Shown here: positions 7,917 to 14,226 of the stretch, one piece after another | Layout of the letters: every line of letters starts with the position of its first letter | Numbering within the stretch: the stretch's first letter is position 1 | Assembly: GCA_009919445.1 (NCBI GenBank) | Contig: RGBY01000027.1 | Location: forward strand, 1 to 16,201 | DNA length: 16,201 nt | Source: Planctomycetia bacterium | GTDB taxonomy: Bacteria > Planctomycetota > Planctomycetia > Pirellulales > UBA1268 | Direction of reading: 5' to 3' | Notes under the pieces: generated by a model | Database searches by the model: none | Seen by the model: the letters and a program-made list of their open reading frames with translations, nothing else | Told to the model about the DNA's origin: nothing | Position numbers and translations under genes: made by a program

Positions 7917-7929
7917 TTTCACCTTGTCG
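7917..7929 (-). repeat. 13-bp word CGACAAGGTGAAA before the CYTH gene (copy 2)
   Basis: This copy is identical to the one in the lpxB leader (4124-4136) and lies 31 bases before the GTG on the minus strand. It sits in the 81-bp divergent gap, 37 bases before the TlpA-like gene on the other strand, so it could serve either. Confidence 0.4.
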
Positions 7930-7966
7930 CCTTGGATCCGATCTTACTCGAAGAACCTTATCCCTT

Positions 7967-8572
7967 ATGGTACCGACTCCGTTTCGCATCCACCTGTTTC
8001 TGACCGGCCTCCTCGCGGTGAGCCTGTCGCTGAGTCTCCCTGGTTGTCGGCCATCTGCTGATTCATCGACTCAACTGGCTGGCAGGCCCGCTCCGCCTCT
8101 CAGCCTTGTTCCCCTCGATGGCGTCAGCCCGTCTCCGGAACTGGGCGGACGACTGACATTACTGAACTTCTGGGGGACCTGGTGCCCCCCCTGTCGCCGT
8201 GAGTTGCCTGGGCTTGTCCGCCTGGCAAACCGGCTGGCTGATGAGCCCCGGTTTCAGCTTCTGGCAGTCTCCTGCGGGGGTGGGGGCGGCCCCGATGACT
8301 TCGCCAGCCTGCAGCAGGAAACGGAACAATTCCTGGTGGCAGAAGGACTTACCCTGTCAGCCTGGGCCGACCCGTCTGGCCAGACTCGGCAGGCCTTCGC
8401 GCGTGAACTCGGCTTCGATGCCTTCCCCACGAGCTACCTGATCGGTAGTGACGGCCTGATCATGGCTGTCTGGCGTGGCTATTCACCTACAGTTGAAACT
8501 GAGATTGCCCAAGCCGTGGCTACGGCACTGAAGCAGTTGGCGGCTTCAGGTGAGCCGTCAGCTGCTGACTGA
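7967..8572 (+). CDS. TlpA/ResA-like thioredoxin-fold lipoprotein
   Basis: The protein has 201 residues. Its N-terminus is a lipoprotein signal with a hydrophobic stretch (about 10-24) and lipobox LPGC at 24-27, so Cys27 would be lipidated and the protein membrane-anchored on the periplasmic side. The thioredoxin domain follows: the redox motif WCPPC is at 72-76 within LLNFWGTWCPPCRREL, and the cis-proline loop FPTSYLIG has Pro154. CPPC is typical of reductive TlpA/ResA-type proteins that serve cytochrome c assembly or copper-centre maturation. A glycine run at 104-108 follows the beta-strand after the active site and is unusual in length. The partner is unknown and no cytochrome c maturation genes are near. 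Its 3' end overlaps thiE by 53 bp, tail to tail. Confidence 0.9.
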   Translation: MVPTPFRIHLFLTGLLAVSLSLSLPGCRPSADSSTQLAGRPAPPLSLVPLDGVSPSPELGGRLTLLNFWGTWCPPCRRELPGLVRLANRLADEPRFQLLAVSCGGGGGPDDFASLQQETEQFLVAEGLTLSAWADPSGQTRQAFARELGFDAFPTSYLIGSDGLIMAVWRGYSPTVETEIAQAVATALKQLAASGEPSAAD

Positions 8573-9638
8573 ACTGCTGGGCTGCAGCCCCAGGTGCATC
8601 CGCGCCGGTGACGGCATCGGCGACGGCTATTCGTGTCAGGCCCAGAGCGAGTAACTGGTCGATTCGCTCTGGGGTGATGCCGCCGATGGCGAAGGCGGGC
8701 AGGCTGATCTCATCTGCGACGCTTCGTAGAAATGACTCAGGGGCAAACCTACTGAAGTCCTTGGTGGCTGAGGGGAAACAGGGGCCGACACCGAGATAGT
8801 CGGCACCTTCAAGGACTGCCTGACGGGCTTCCTCAATCGTATGCGCCGTCCGGCCAACAAGCAGCCGCGGTCCGGCAACTCGACGGGCCAAAGGCAGCGG
8901 CAGATCGGTATCACCCAGATGCACCCCGTCTGCACCAGTGGCAACCGCCACGTCAACCCGATCGTTGATGATGAGCAGGCAACGTGGCTGGCCGGTGCTT
9001 TCTGCATGACGCCTGATCTGAGATAGCGCCGCTGTCGCTCGGCAGCAAAGCTGGGGCAGGTCTGTCGCCTTGTCCCGAAGCTGGATCATGCCCACGCCGG
9101 CTGTAAGGAGATCGGCAATGAGCGCAGCGAACCCGTCAGCTGTCGCCCCGGTCTCAACCAGAACGCAGAGCCTGACGTCAGCCAGGCTGTCCCGACTCGT
9201 CACGGCCGTAAGAGCCGCCCGCTCGAGGGTATAGAGCCGGTACCGCAGGGCCTCAAAGGCAGCCGTCACCTGCGGGACGACCACTCGGCTTGTCTCCTCC
9301 AGGCTGCGCAGGGCCTGGGCCCCACGGGCGGCGTTGGCCGCCACAAGACCGGCAAGATCGGTGCGGGCCGGGGTCCGCGGGGCAGGCATCCCAGCCCCCA
9401 CATCGCCAGAAACATCACGGAGCCGCTGCCGCTGCCGCAGTTCTTCCTGAGCCAGGACCACCGCCAGATCATGCCGAACTGCCTTCAGTTCTCGGGCTAG
9501 ATGGGCATCTTCCAAGGCAAAACGCAGGGCGTCTTCCAAGACGCGGAGGGCCTCGGCGCAACGGTTGGCTGAGGCGTCGAGTGTTCGCCAGACTCCCGTG
9601 GTTTCGCCAGTTTGCTTCAGGCCGCTGTCTTCCATCAT
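8520..9638 (-). CDS. thiE: Thiamine-phosphate synthase ThiE with N-terminal ThiD2-like domain
   Basis: The protein has 372 residues in two parts. Residues about 155-365 are ThiE, which joins HMP-pyrophosphate and thiazole phosphate to give thiamine phosphate. The ThiE part shows MIQLRDK (184-190), LIINDRVDVAVATGADGVHLGD (222-243), GRTAHT, GVGPCFPSATK (283-293) and AIGGI (317-321), all standard substrate and magnesium-binding loops. Residues about 18-140 are an alpha-helical domain starting LDASANRCAEALRVLED. It matches, from memory, the ThiD2 (HMP-phosphate kinase) domain fused to ThiE in some phyla. Two related blocks within it, NRCAEALRVLED and ARGAQALRSLEE, suggest an internal duplication. 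ATG codons lie at 9638 and 9635; the GAGGG upstream suits the second slightly better. A fusion would make the two last HMP steps in one protein. No TPP riboswitch motif was found upstream. Confidence 0.93.
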   Translation of the reverse strand: MMEDSGLKQTGETTGVWRTLDASANRCAEALRVLEDALRFALEDAHLARELKAVRHDLAVVLAQEELRQRQRLRDVSGDVGAGMPAPRTPARTDLAGLVAANAARGAQALRSLEETSRVVVPQVTAAFEALRYRLYTLERAALTAVTSRDSLADVRLCVLVETGATADGFAALIADLLTAGVGMIQLRDKATDLPQLCCRATAALSQIRRHAESTGQPRCLLIINDRVDVAVATGADGVHLGDTDLPLPLARRVAGPRLLVGRTAHTIEEARQAVLEGADYLGVGPCFPSATKDFSRFAPESFLRSVADEISLPAFAIGGITPERIDQLLALGLTRIAVADAVTGADAPGAAAQQFSQQLTAHLKPPTASVP

Positions 9639-9676
9639 TGAAACCCTCTGGTTCTGGCCAGCATCGCCATTGGATT

Positions 9677-9699
9677 GAGTCTAGCCGCTCCCTAGACTC
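9677..9699. repeat. Perfect inverted repeat GAGTCTAG-7-CTAGACTC in the thiE/TPR gap
   Basis: GAGTCTAG (9677-9684) and CTAGACTC (9692-9699) are perfect reverse complements separated by 7 bases, in the 111-bp divergent gap. The centre is 50 bases from the thiE start and about 62 bases from the TPR gene start. It may be an operator or an RNA hairpin. The gap shows no other clear signal. Confidence 0.6.
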
Positions 9700-9749
9700 C
9701 CGGCTCGCCCCTCCATCTGTTTCCAGCATTGGCTGGAGGTTCATCCGCC

Positions 9750-10346
9750 GTGGCATTCCTCCGCTCTCTCACTCTGATCTGGCCCGGTCTGCCCTGGGTC
9801 TGGCTCCGTGGCAGCCGAGCAGGGCTTGTCCTCGCCTGTGCCTTTGCGATCTGCCTCGACCTGGCAGTGGCAACAACCTGGATCTGGACCGAGTTCGTCG
9901 ATCTGCGGGTGACCCTTGGTGTCTGGACGGCCGTCGCAGCGATCTGGCTGATCGCCACGGTCTCAGCCGTTTCAGCCTTCCCGCCTCCACTGACCAACTG
10001 CCGCGATGCCGCCACGGACCGGCTGTTTACCGAGGCCCGGGATGCCTACCTGGCCCGCGACTGGCTGGCAGCCGAAACCAAACTCCAGACACTGCTCACG
10101 CTCGCGCCAACCGATGGCGAGGCCCAACTGCTTCTCGGCACCCTGCTGCGGCGGGCGGGCCGTTTCGAAGAAGCGAAAAAAGCCCTCGAGATGCTGGCCC
10201 GCAGTGACACCGGCCTGCCCTGGGCCCATGCCATCCAGCGGGAACTACAGTGTCTTGCCCGCGACACCCACGAGCAGACTGACGGCAGTTCTGCCGCAAC
10301 ACTGCCGCTCAACGCTGCCACCAAAGACCACCGAGCAGCTGCCTGA
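9750..10346 (+). CDS. Two-helix membrane protein with C-terminal TPR-like repeats
   Basis: The protein has 198 residues from the GTG at 9750, chosen because GGAGG lies ten bases upstream. An in-frame TTG 21 bases earlier has no such site. Hydrophobic segments at about 22-45 and 54-76 would anchor it in the inner membrane with a short loop between. Then come two TPR-like helix pairs: about 91-124 (LFTEARDAYLARDWLAAETKLQTLL) and 125-158 (AQLLLGTLLRRAGRFEEAKKALE), of the usual tetratricopeptide W/L/A-A pattern. The tail is short and polar. The function is not recognised; such proteins usually hold partner proteins at the membrane. It precedes clpC by 240 bp. A weak stem AAGGC/GCCTT around 10346-10368, followed by TTC, may end its transcript. 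Confidence 0.78.
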   Translation: MAFLRSLTLIWPGLPWVWLRGSRAGLVLACAFAICLDLAVATTWIWTEFVDLRVTLGVWTAVAAIWLIATVSAVSAFPPPLTNCRDAATDRLFTEARDAYLARDWLAAETKLQTLLTLAPTDGEAQLLLGTLLRRAGRFEEAKKALEMLARSDTGLPWAHAIQRELQCLARDTHEQTDGSSAATLPLNAATKDHRAAA

Positions 10347-10438
10347 AGGCACCGTAAAAAAACGCCTTTCCCGCGAACGAGCGACCATGGCAGACAGTCT
10401 GGCTGGCCCCCTCTACAATGGTGGATAGTGGTCAGTTT

Positions 10439-10553
10439 CCGGAACGCCGGCAGGCCGCGTGGAATTTTCTTTCCCGGATGGCGTAAAGTTTGCACCTGAA
10501 GGGTATTGCAGGGAATCGTTTGCCACGGCTGCCGGAATGGCAGGCCAAGGAAT
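10439..10553 (+). repeat. Imperfect direct repeat in the clpC leader
   Basis: CCGGAA followed by GGCAGGCC and then GGAAT occurs at 10439-10465 and again at 10532-10553, with small spacing differences (4 versus 1 base, then 4 versus 2 bases). The copies are about 93 bp apart and the second ends 33 bases before the clpC start. The rest of the 240-bp leader (10347-10586) shows no recognisable gene, CIRCE element or CtsR box. Confidence 0.4.
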
Positions 10554-10586
10554 CCAGCGGGTAGGTATTCACGAGAGGTTCAATCT

Positions 10587-13127
10587 ATGTACGAGCGTTT
10601 TACAGACCGTGCCCGCAAGGTAATGCAACTGGCGAACCAAGAAGCCCAGCGATTCAACCATGAATACATCGGTACTGAGCATGTGCTACTCGGGCTGATC
10701 AAAGAGGGGAGTGGCGTTGCCGCCAATGTCCTGAAGAACCTCGATGTCGACCTCCGCAAGATTCGCATGGAAGTTGAAAAACTCGTGCAGAGCGGACCCG
10801 ACATGGTGACGATGGGCAAACTGCCCCAGACGCCGCGGGCCAAGAAGGTGATCGAGTATTCGATGGAGGAAGCCCGCAACCTCAATCACAATTATGTCGG
10901 CACCGAGCACATCCTGCTTGGTCTTCTTCGTGAGCAGGAAGGCGTGGCCGCCCAGGTGCTGATGAACCTTGGCCTCAAACTTGAGGATGTTCGAGAAGAG
11001 GTTCTCAACCTGCTCGGCCATGGCATGGACGAAGGCAGCGAGCGATCTGGCATGGGTGGTCGACAGATGGCGGGCGCCGGTGGCGGCGGTGGCGATGCCC
11101 CGAGCAAGAGCGGCAAGAGCAAAACGCCAGCCCTCGACTCGTTTGGACGCGACCTCACCGAACTGGCCAAGCAGGGCAAACTCGACCCGGTCATTGGCCG
11201 AGAACATGAGATCGAACGAGCCATCCAGATTCTCTGCCGGCGGACCAAGAACAACCCCGTGCTCATTGGCGAAGCGGGTGTCGGCAAGACCGCGATCGTT
11301 GAGGGCTTTGCCCAACGGGTCATCGAAGGCAACGTCCCGGAACTCTTGGCAGACCGTCGAATCGTCGTGCTTGACCTGGCCATGATGGTCGCCGGCACCA
11401 AGTACCGGGGCCAGTTCGAAGAGCGGATCAAGGCGGTCATGAATGAGGTCCGACGGGCCAAGAACACGATCTTGTTCATCGATGAACTCCACACCCTGGT
11501 GGGTGCCGGTGGAGCCGAAGGCGCAATCGACGCATCGAATGTGCTCAAGCCGGCTCTCTCGCGAGGTGAAATTCAGTGCATTGGGGCGACAACCCTGGAT
11601 GAATATCGCAAGTACATCGAGAAAGACTCTGCCCTCGACCGCCGCTTCCAGCTGGTAATGGTCGAGCCCGCTTCGAAGAGCGAGGCCATCGAAATCCTCA
11701 AGGGCCTACGGGATCGCTACGAAAGTCACCATCGTGTCTCAATCACCGATGATGCCCTTGAGTCGGCAGTGGAACTCTCCAGCCGCTACATCACCGGACG
11801 CGCGCTTCCTGACAAGGCGATTGATGTCATTGACGAAGCCGGTGCCCGGGTGCGACTGAAGGCCATGACCCGGCCGCCAGATCTCAAAGAGATCGACGAC
11901 GAGGTCGATCGTCTCAACAAAGAAAAAGAAGAAGCGGTCGCCAACCAAGATTTTGAAAAGGCGGCCTCACTGCGGGACAAGGCCGACAAGCTGAAAAAGA
12001 AAAAGCAGCAGATGACCAAGGAGTGGCGGGACAAATCCCGTGAAGCCGACGGGGTTGTCGATGAAGAAGTGGTGGCTGAGGTTGTCTCGAAGATGACAGG
12101 CATCCCGCTGACGCGAATGTCGACGGAAGACAGCCAGCGGCTGATGGGAATGGAAGCATCCCTTCACAAGCGGGTCATTGGCCAAGATGCCGCCATCAAG
12201 AGCATTTCCAAGGCAGTCCGCCGCAGCCGTTCTGGTCTGAAGGATCCAAAGCGACCCATCGGCTGCTTTGTCTTCGCCGGGCCGACTGGTGTAGGCAAGA
12301 CACTGCTGGCCAAAGCCTTGGCCGAGTTCATGTTCGGCGATGATGATGCGCTGATCTCCATCGACATGAGTGAGTACATGGAGAAGCACAACGTCAGTCG
12401 GCTGGTGGGTGCCCCTCCGGGTTACGTTGGCTTTGAAGAGGGCGGACAACTCACTGAAAAAATCCGTCGTCGCCCCTACGCGGTCGTGCTGCTCGATGAA
12501 ATCGAAAAAGCCCATCCCGACGTCTTCAACATGCTGCTCCAAGTAATGGAAGAAGGCCGGTTGACTGACTCCTTCGGCCGAAACGTCGACTTCCGCAACA
12601 CCATTTTGATCATGACGACCAATGCTGGGGCCGAGGCAATCAAGAATGAGTCTGCCTTTGGTTTCCAGAAGCCCGAGGATGACAGCGGCTACGAAAGCAT
12701 GAAGGGCCGCGTCAATGAGCGGATTGAAAAGGTCTTCCGCCCTGAGTTCATCAATCGACTGGACGATCTAATCGTTTTCCACCACCTCACGATTGAGAAC
12801 CTGAAGGAAGTCATTGACATTGAACTGGCCAAGGTGCGAGAGCGGTTACTGGAACGAGGCCTGAAGTTGGAGCTGACCGAAGAGGCCAAGAAGTTCCTCA
12901 TCAAGAAGGGCTCCGACACCGACTTTGGTGCCCGTCCCTTGCGACGTGCCCTGGAGAACTACATCGAAGACCCTGTCTCGGAGGAACTCCTCAAGGGAGA
13001 ATTCGAGGGCAAGGACACGATTCAGGTCGACTGCAAAGAGGTCGCCGGAAAGAAGCAACTTGTTTTTGCTGGTTTGGTCACGGCAGAGCCGGTTACCGCC
13101 GGCTCAGCCGACGAGTCGGCCGACTGA
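10587..13127 (+). CDS. clpC: ATP-dependent Clp protease ATP-binding subunit ClpC (HSP100)
   Basis: The protein has 846 residues from the ATG at 10587, preceded by GAGAGG eight bases upstream. The frame is open 27 codons further but lacks a conserved beginning there. Two N-terminal Clp_N repeats occupy about 1-145 (YIGTEHVLLGLIKEG and YVGTEHILLGLLREQ). The first AAA domain has Walker A GEAGVGKT at 228-235 and Walker B ILFIDE at 295-300. An M/UVR domain lies at about 436-476 (NQDFEKAASLRDKADKL). The second AAA domain has GPTGVGKT at 565-572 and VVLLDE at 633-638, pore motif GYVGF at 612-616, and FGF at 691-693 at the expected ClpP-binding loop. It unfolds protein substrates for ClpP, in the cytoplasm. 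The linker at about 146-190 is a Gly-rich, low-complexity stretch that is longer than usual. No adaptor or clpP gene is nearby. Confidence 0.97.
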   Translation: MYERFTDRARKVMQLANQEAQRFNHEYIGTEHVLLGLIKEGSGVAANVLKNLDVDLRKIRMEVEKLVQSGPDMVTMGKLPQTPRAKKVIEYSMEEARNLNHNYVGTEHILLGLLREQEGVAAQVLMNLGLKLEDVREEVLNLLGHGMDEGSERSGMGGRQMAGAGGGGGDAPSKSGKSKTPALDSFGRDLTELAKQGKLDPVIGREHEIERAIQILCRRTKNNPVLIGEAGVGKTAIVEGFAQRVIEGNVPELLADRRIVVLDLAMMVAGTKYRGQFEERIKAVMNEVRRAKNTILFIDELHTLVGAGGAEGAIDASNVLKPALSRGEIQCIGATTLDEYRKYIEKDSALDRRFQLVMVEPASKSEAIEILKGLRDRYESHHRVSITDDALESAVELSSRYITGRALPDKAIDVIDEAGARVRLKAMTRPPDLKEIDDEVDRLNKEKEEAVANQDFEKAASLRDKADKLKKKKQQMTKEWRDKSREADGVVDEEVVAEVVSKMTGIPLTRMSTEDSQRLMGMEASLHKRVIGQDAAIKSISKAVRRSRSGLKDPKRPIGCFVFAGPTGVGKTLLAKALAEFMFGDDDALISIDMSEYMEKHNVSRLVGAPPGYVGFEEGGQLTEKIRRRPYAVVLLDEIEKAHPDVFNMLLQVMEEGRLTDSFGRNVDFRNTILIMTTNAGAEAIKNESAFGFQKPEDDSGYESMKGRVNERIEKVFRPEFINRLDDLIVFHHLTIENLKEVIDIELAKVRERLLERGLKLELTEEAKKFLIKKGSDTDFGARPLRRALENYIEDPVSEELLKGEFEGKDTIQVDCKEVAGKKQLVFAGLVTAEPVTAGSADESAD

Positions 13128-13140
13128 CATCTGACGTCGG
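13108..13140 (+). other. Nested inverted repeats across the clpC stop codon
   Basis: A perfect 12-bp palindrome, AGTCGGCCGACT, covers 13114-13125, reaching into the stop codon. An outer pair, CCGACG (13108-13113) and CGTCGG (13135-13140), encloses it. A stable hairpin is expected in the mRNA end, but there is no T-run after it, so it is not a classical terminator. Confidence 0.4.
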
Positions 13141-13244
13141 AAAACACGCTCTTTGGCGGCATTTAGGGTATTGAGTCTGCGCCGGCTTGGCCGCAGCCAT
13201 GACTGGTATTTTACCGAGCCCCCCTAGGGCCCGCGGCCTTCCCC

Positions 13245-13288
13245 CAATCGGCTCAAGCCACCGGATCGTTCCAGCCGATGCAATCGGC
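13245..13288 (+). promoter_or_regulatory. Candidate operator or leader hairpin before mlaE (GCCGAT-GCA-ATCGGC plus half-site)
   Basis: GCCGAT (13274-13279) and ATCGGC (13283-13288) are perfect arms around a 3-base spacer, 32 bases before the mlaE ATG. The right arm within CAATCGGC (13281-13288) is repeated at 13245-13252. The arrangement suits a regulator site with an extra half-site. A tight RNA hairpin is the alternative. The remaining clpC-mlaE gap (13128-13320) shows only a palindrome CCCTAGGG at 13222-13229. Confidence 0.4.
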
Positions 13289-13320
13289 AAGGAGCGCCGC
13301 CGCCGCGGTGATGCTGCGTC

Positions 13321-14187
13321 ATGGAATCACCTGCACCCACTACCGTCCCGCCGCATGGGGTGACCGGCTGGTTTGCCAACCGGGTCGCCGATGTTGGTGA
13401 TATGGCAATTGCCATCGTGGCCAGCATTGGGGACGTGACCCTGTTTGCCCTGCGGACGATTGGCTGGCTGTTTTCACGACGGCAGCGACGGGATGTGCTA
13501 CTGCCCAACTTCTATCAAATCGGTGTGCTCTCACTTCCGGTCGTCGCCCTCACTGGGCTCTTCATCGGCATGGTGCTGGCGGTGCAGAGTTATGCCCAAT
13601 TCAAGGCAATTGGGCTGCAGACCAGACTTGGTTCGGTCATCAATCTGTCTCTGGTTCGCGAACTCGGCCCTGTTCTTGCCGCCACCATGCTGGCTGGCCG
13701 GGTCGGCAGTGCCATGGCAGCGGAACTGGGCACGATGCGGGTGACTGAGCAGATCGATGCCTTGGAGAGCATGGGAGCCAACCCAATCTACTACCTGGTT
13801 GTCCCCCGCTTTCTTGGATGCCTGGTCCTCATTCCAACCCTCACCATCATGGCGGACTTCATGGGAGTCCTGGGAGGCTACATCTATTCCCACGGCGTTC
13901 TCGGCATTGACTACCACCACTACTGGGCCAACTCGAGAGCCTATGTCGACGCCTTTGATTTCATGATGGGCCTCTTCAAAAGTTTCTTTTTTGGCGCCGC
14001 CATTGCACTGGTCAGTTGCCATCACGGGTTTCACTGCGACCACGGTGCCCAAGGGGTTGGCCGGGCAGCCACCAACGCCTTCGTTCATTCCTTCGTGTTG
14101 ATTCTGATCCTCGATCTCTTTCTTGGCATTGGGCTCAACAACGTCCACGACATCTTCCGCCCCGAAGGCCCGCGAAGGCTGCTCTAA
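13321..14187 (+). CDS. mlaE: MlaE-type ABC transporter permease (lipid transport)
   Basis: The 288-residue inner-membrane permease has about five hydrophobic segments. It carries hallmark MlaE/YrbE family motifs: RELGPVL at 113-119, MAAELGTMRVTEQIDALESMG at about 132-152 with the coupling-helix style EQIDAL, and VVPRFLG following. A late Cys/Gly-rich cytoplasmic stretch (HCDHGAQGVGRAATNAFV) matches the family's conserved GAEGVGRA pattern. It is the membrane part of the MCE lipid transport system that carries phospholipids between the inner and outer membranes. The ATG has no good Shine-Dalgarno site; an AAGGAG lies too far away, about 27 bases upstream. An in-frame TGA at 13309-13311 rules out a longer protein. 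It is first in the mlaE-mlaF-mlaD order seen in many bacteria. Confidence 0.93.
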   Translation: MESPAPTTVPPHGVTGWFANRVADVGDMAIAIVASIGDVTLFALRTIGWLFSRRQRRDVLLPNFYQIGVLSLPVVALTGLFIGMVLAVQSYAQFKAIGLQTRLGSVINLSLVRELGPVLAATMLAGRVGSAMAAELGTMRVTEQIDALESMGANPIYYLVVPRFLGCLVLIPTLTIMADFMGVLGGYIYSHGVLGIDYHHYWANSRAYVDAFDFMMGLFKSFFFGAAIALVSCHHGFHCDHGAQGVGRAATNAFVHSFVLILILDLFLGIGLNNVHDIFRPEGPRRLL

Positions 14188-14217
14188 GCCAGAGTCGATC
14201 CCTGGCCCAACTGGGCC
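14188..14217 (+). other. Mutually exclusive hairpins between mlaE and mlaF
   Basis: Directly after the mlaE stop, GCCAG (14188-14192) can pair with CTGGC (14202-14206). GGCCC (14204-14208) can instead pair with GGGCC (14213-14217) around AACT. The two stems share bases 14204-14206, so only one can form. The second ends nine bases before the mlaF ATG and may influence its translation. Confidence 0.4.
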
Positions 14218-14226
14218 CATATACCC

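Noticed and set aside
9639..9749. TPP riboswitch upstream of thiE
   Set aside because: The conserved CUGAGA and ACCUGAUC blocks are absent on the minus strand, and the gap is too short for the full fold plus an expression platform.
10490..10518. Sigma-70 promoter (TTGCAC with a -10 box) before clpC
   Set aside because: The -35 box is reasonable, but the sequence 17 bases downstream (GAATCG) does not resemble a -10 box.
10506..10586. Earlier TTG start for clpC adding 27 residues
   Set aside because: The ATG at 10587 has GAGAGG eight bases before it and begins with the conserved ClpC start MYERFTDRAR. The extra residues look like leader DNA.
10686..11492. Long open frame antisense to clpC
   Set aside because: It has no family motif, and its amino-acid string is a by-product of the GC-rich clpC codons on the other strand.
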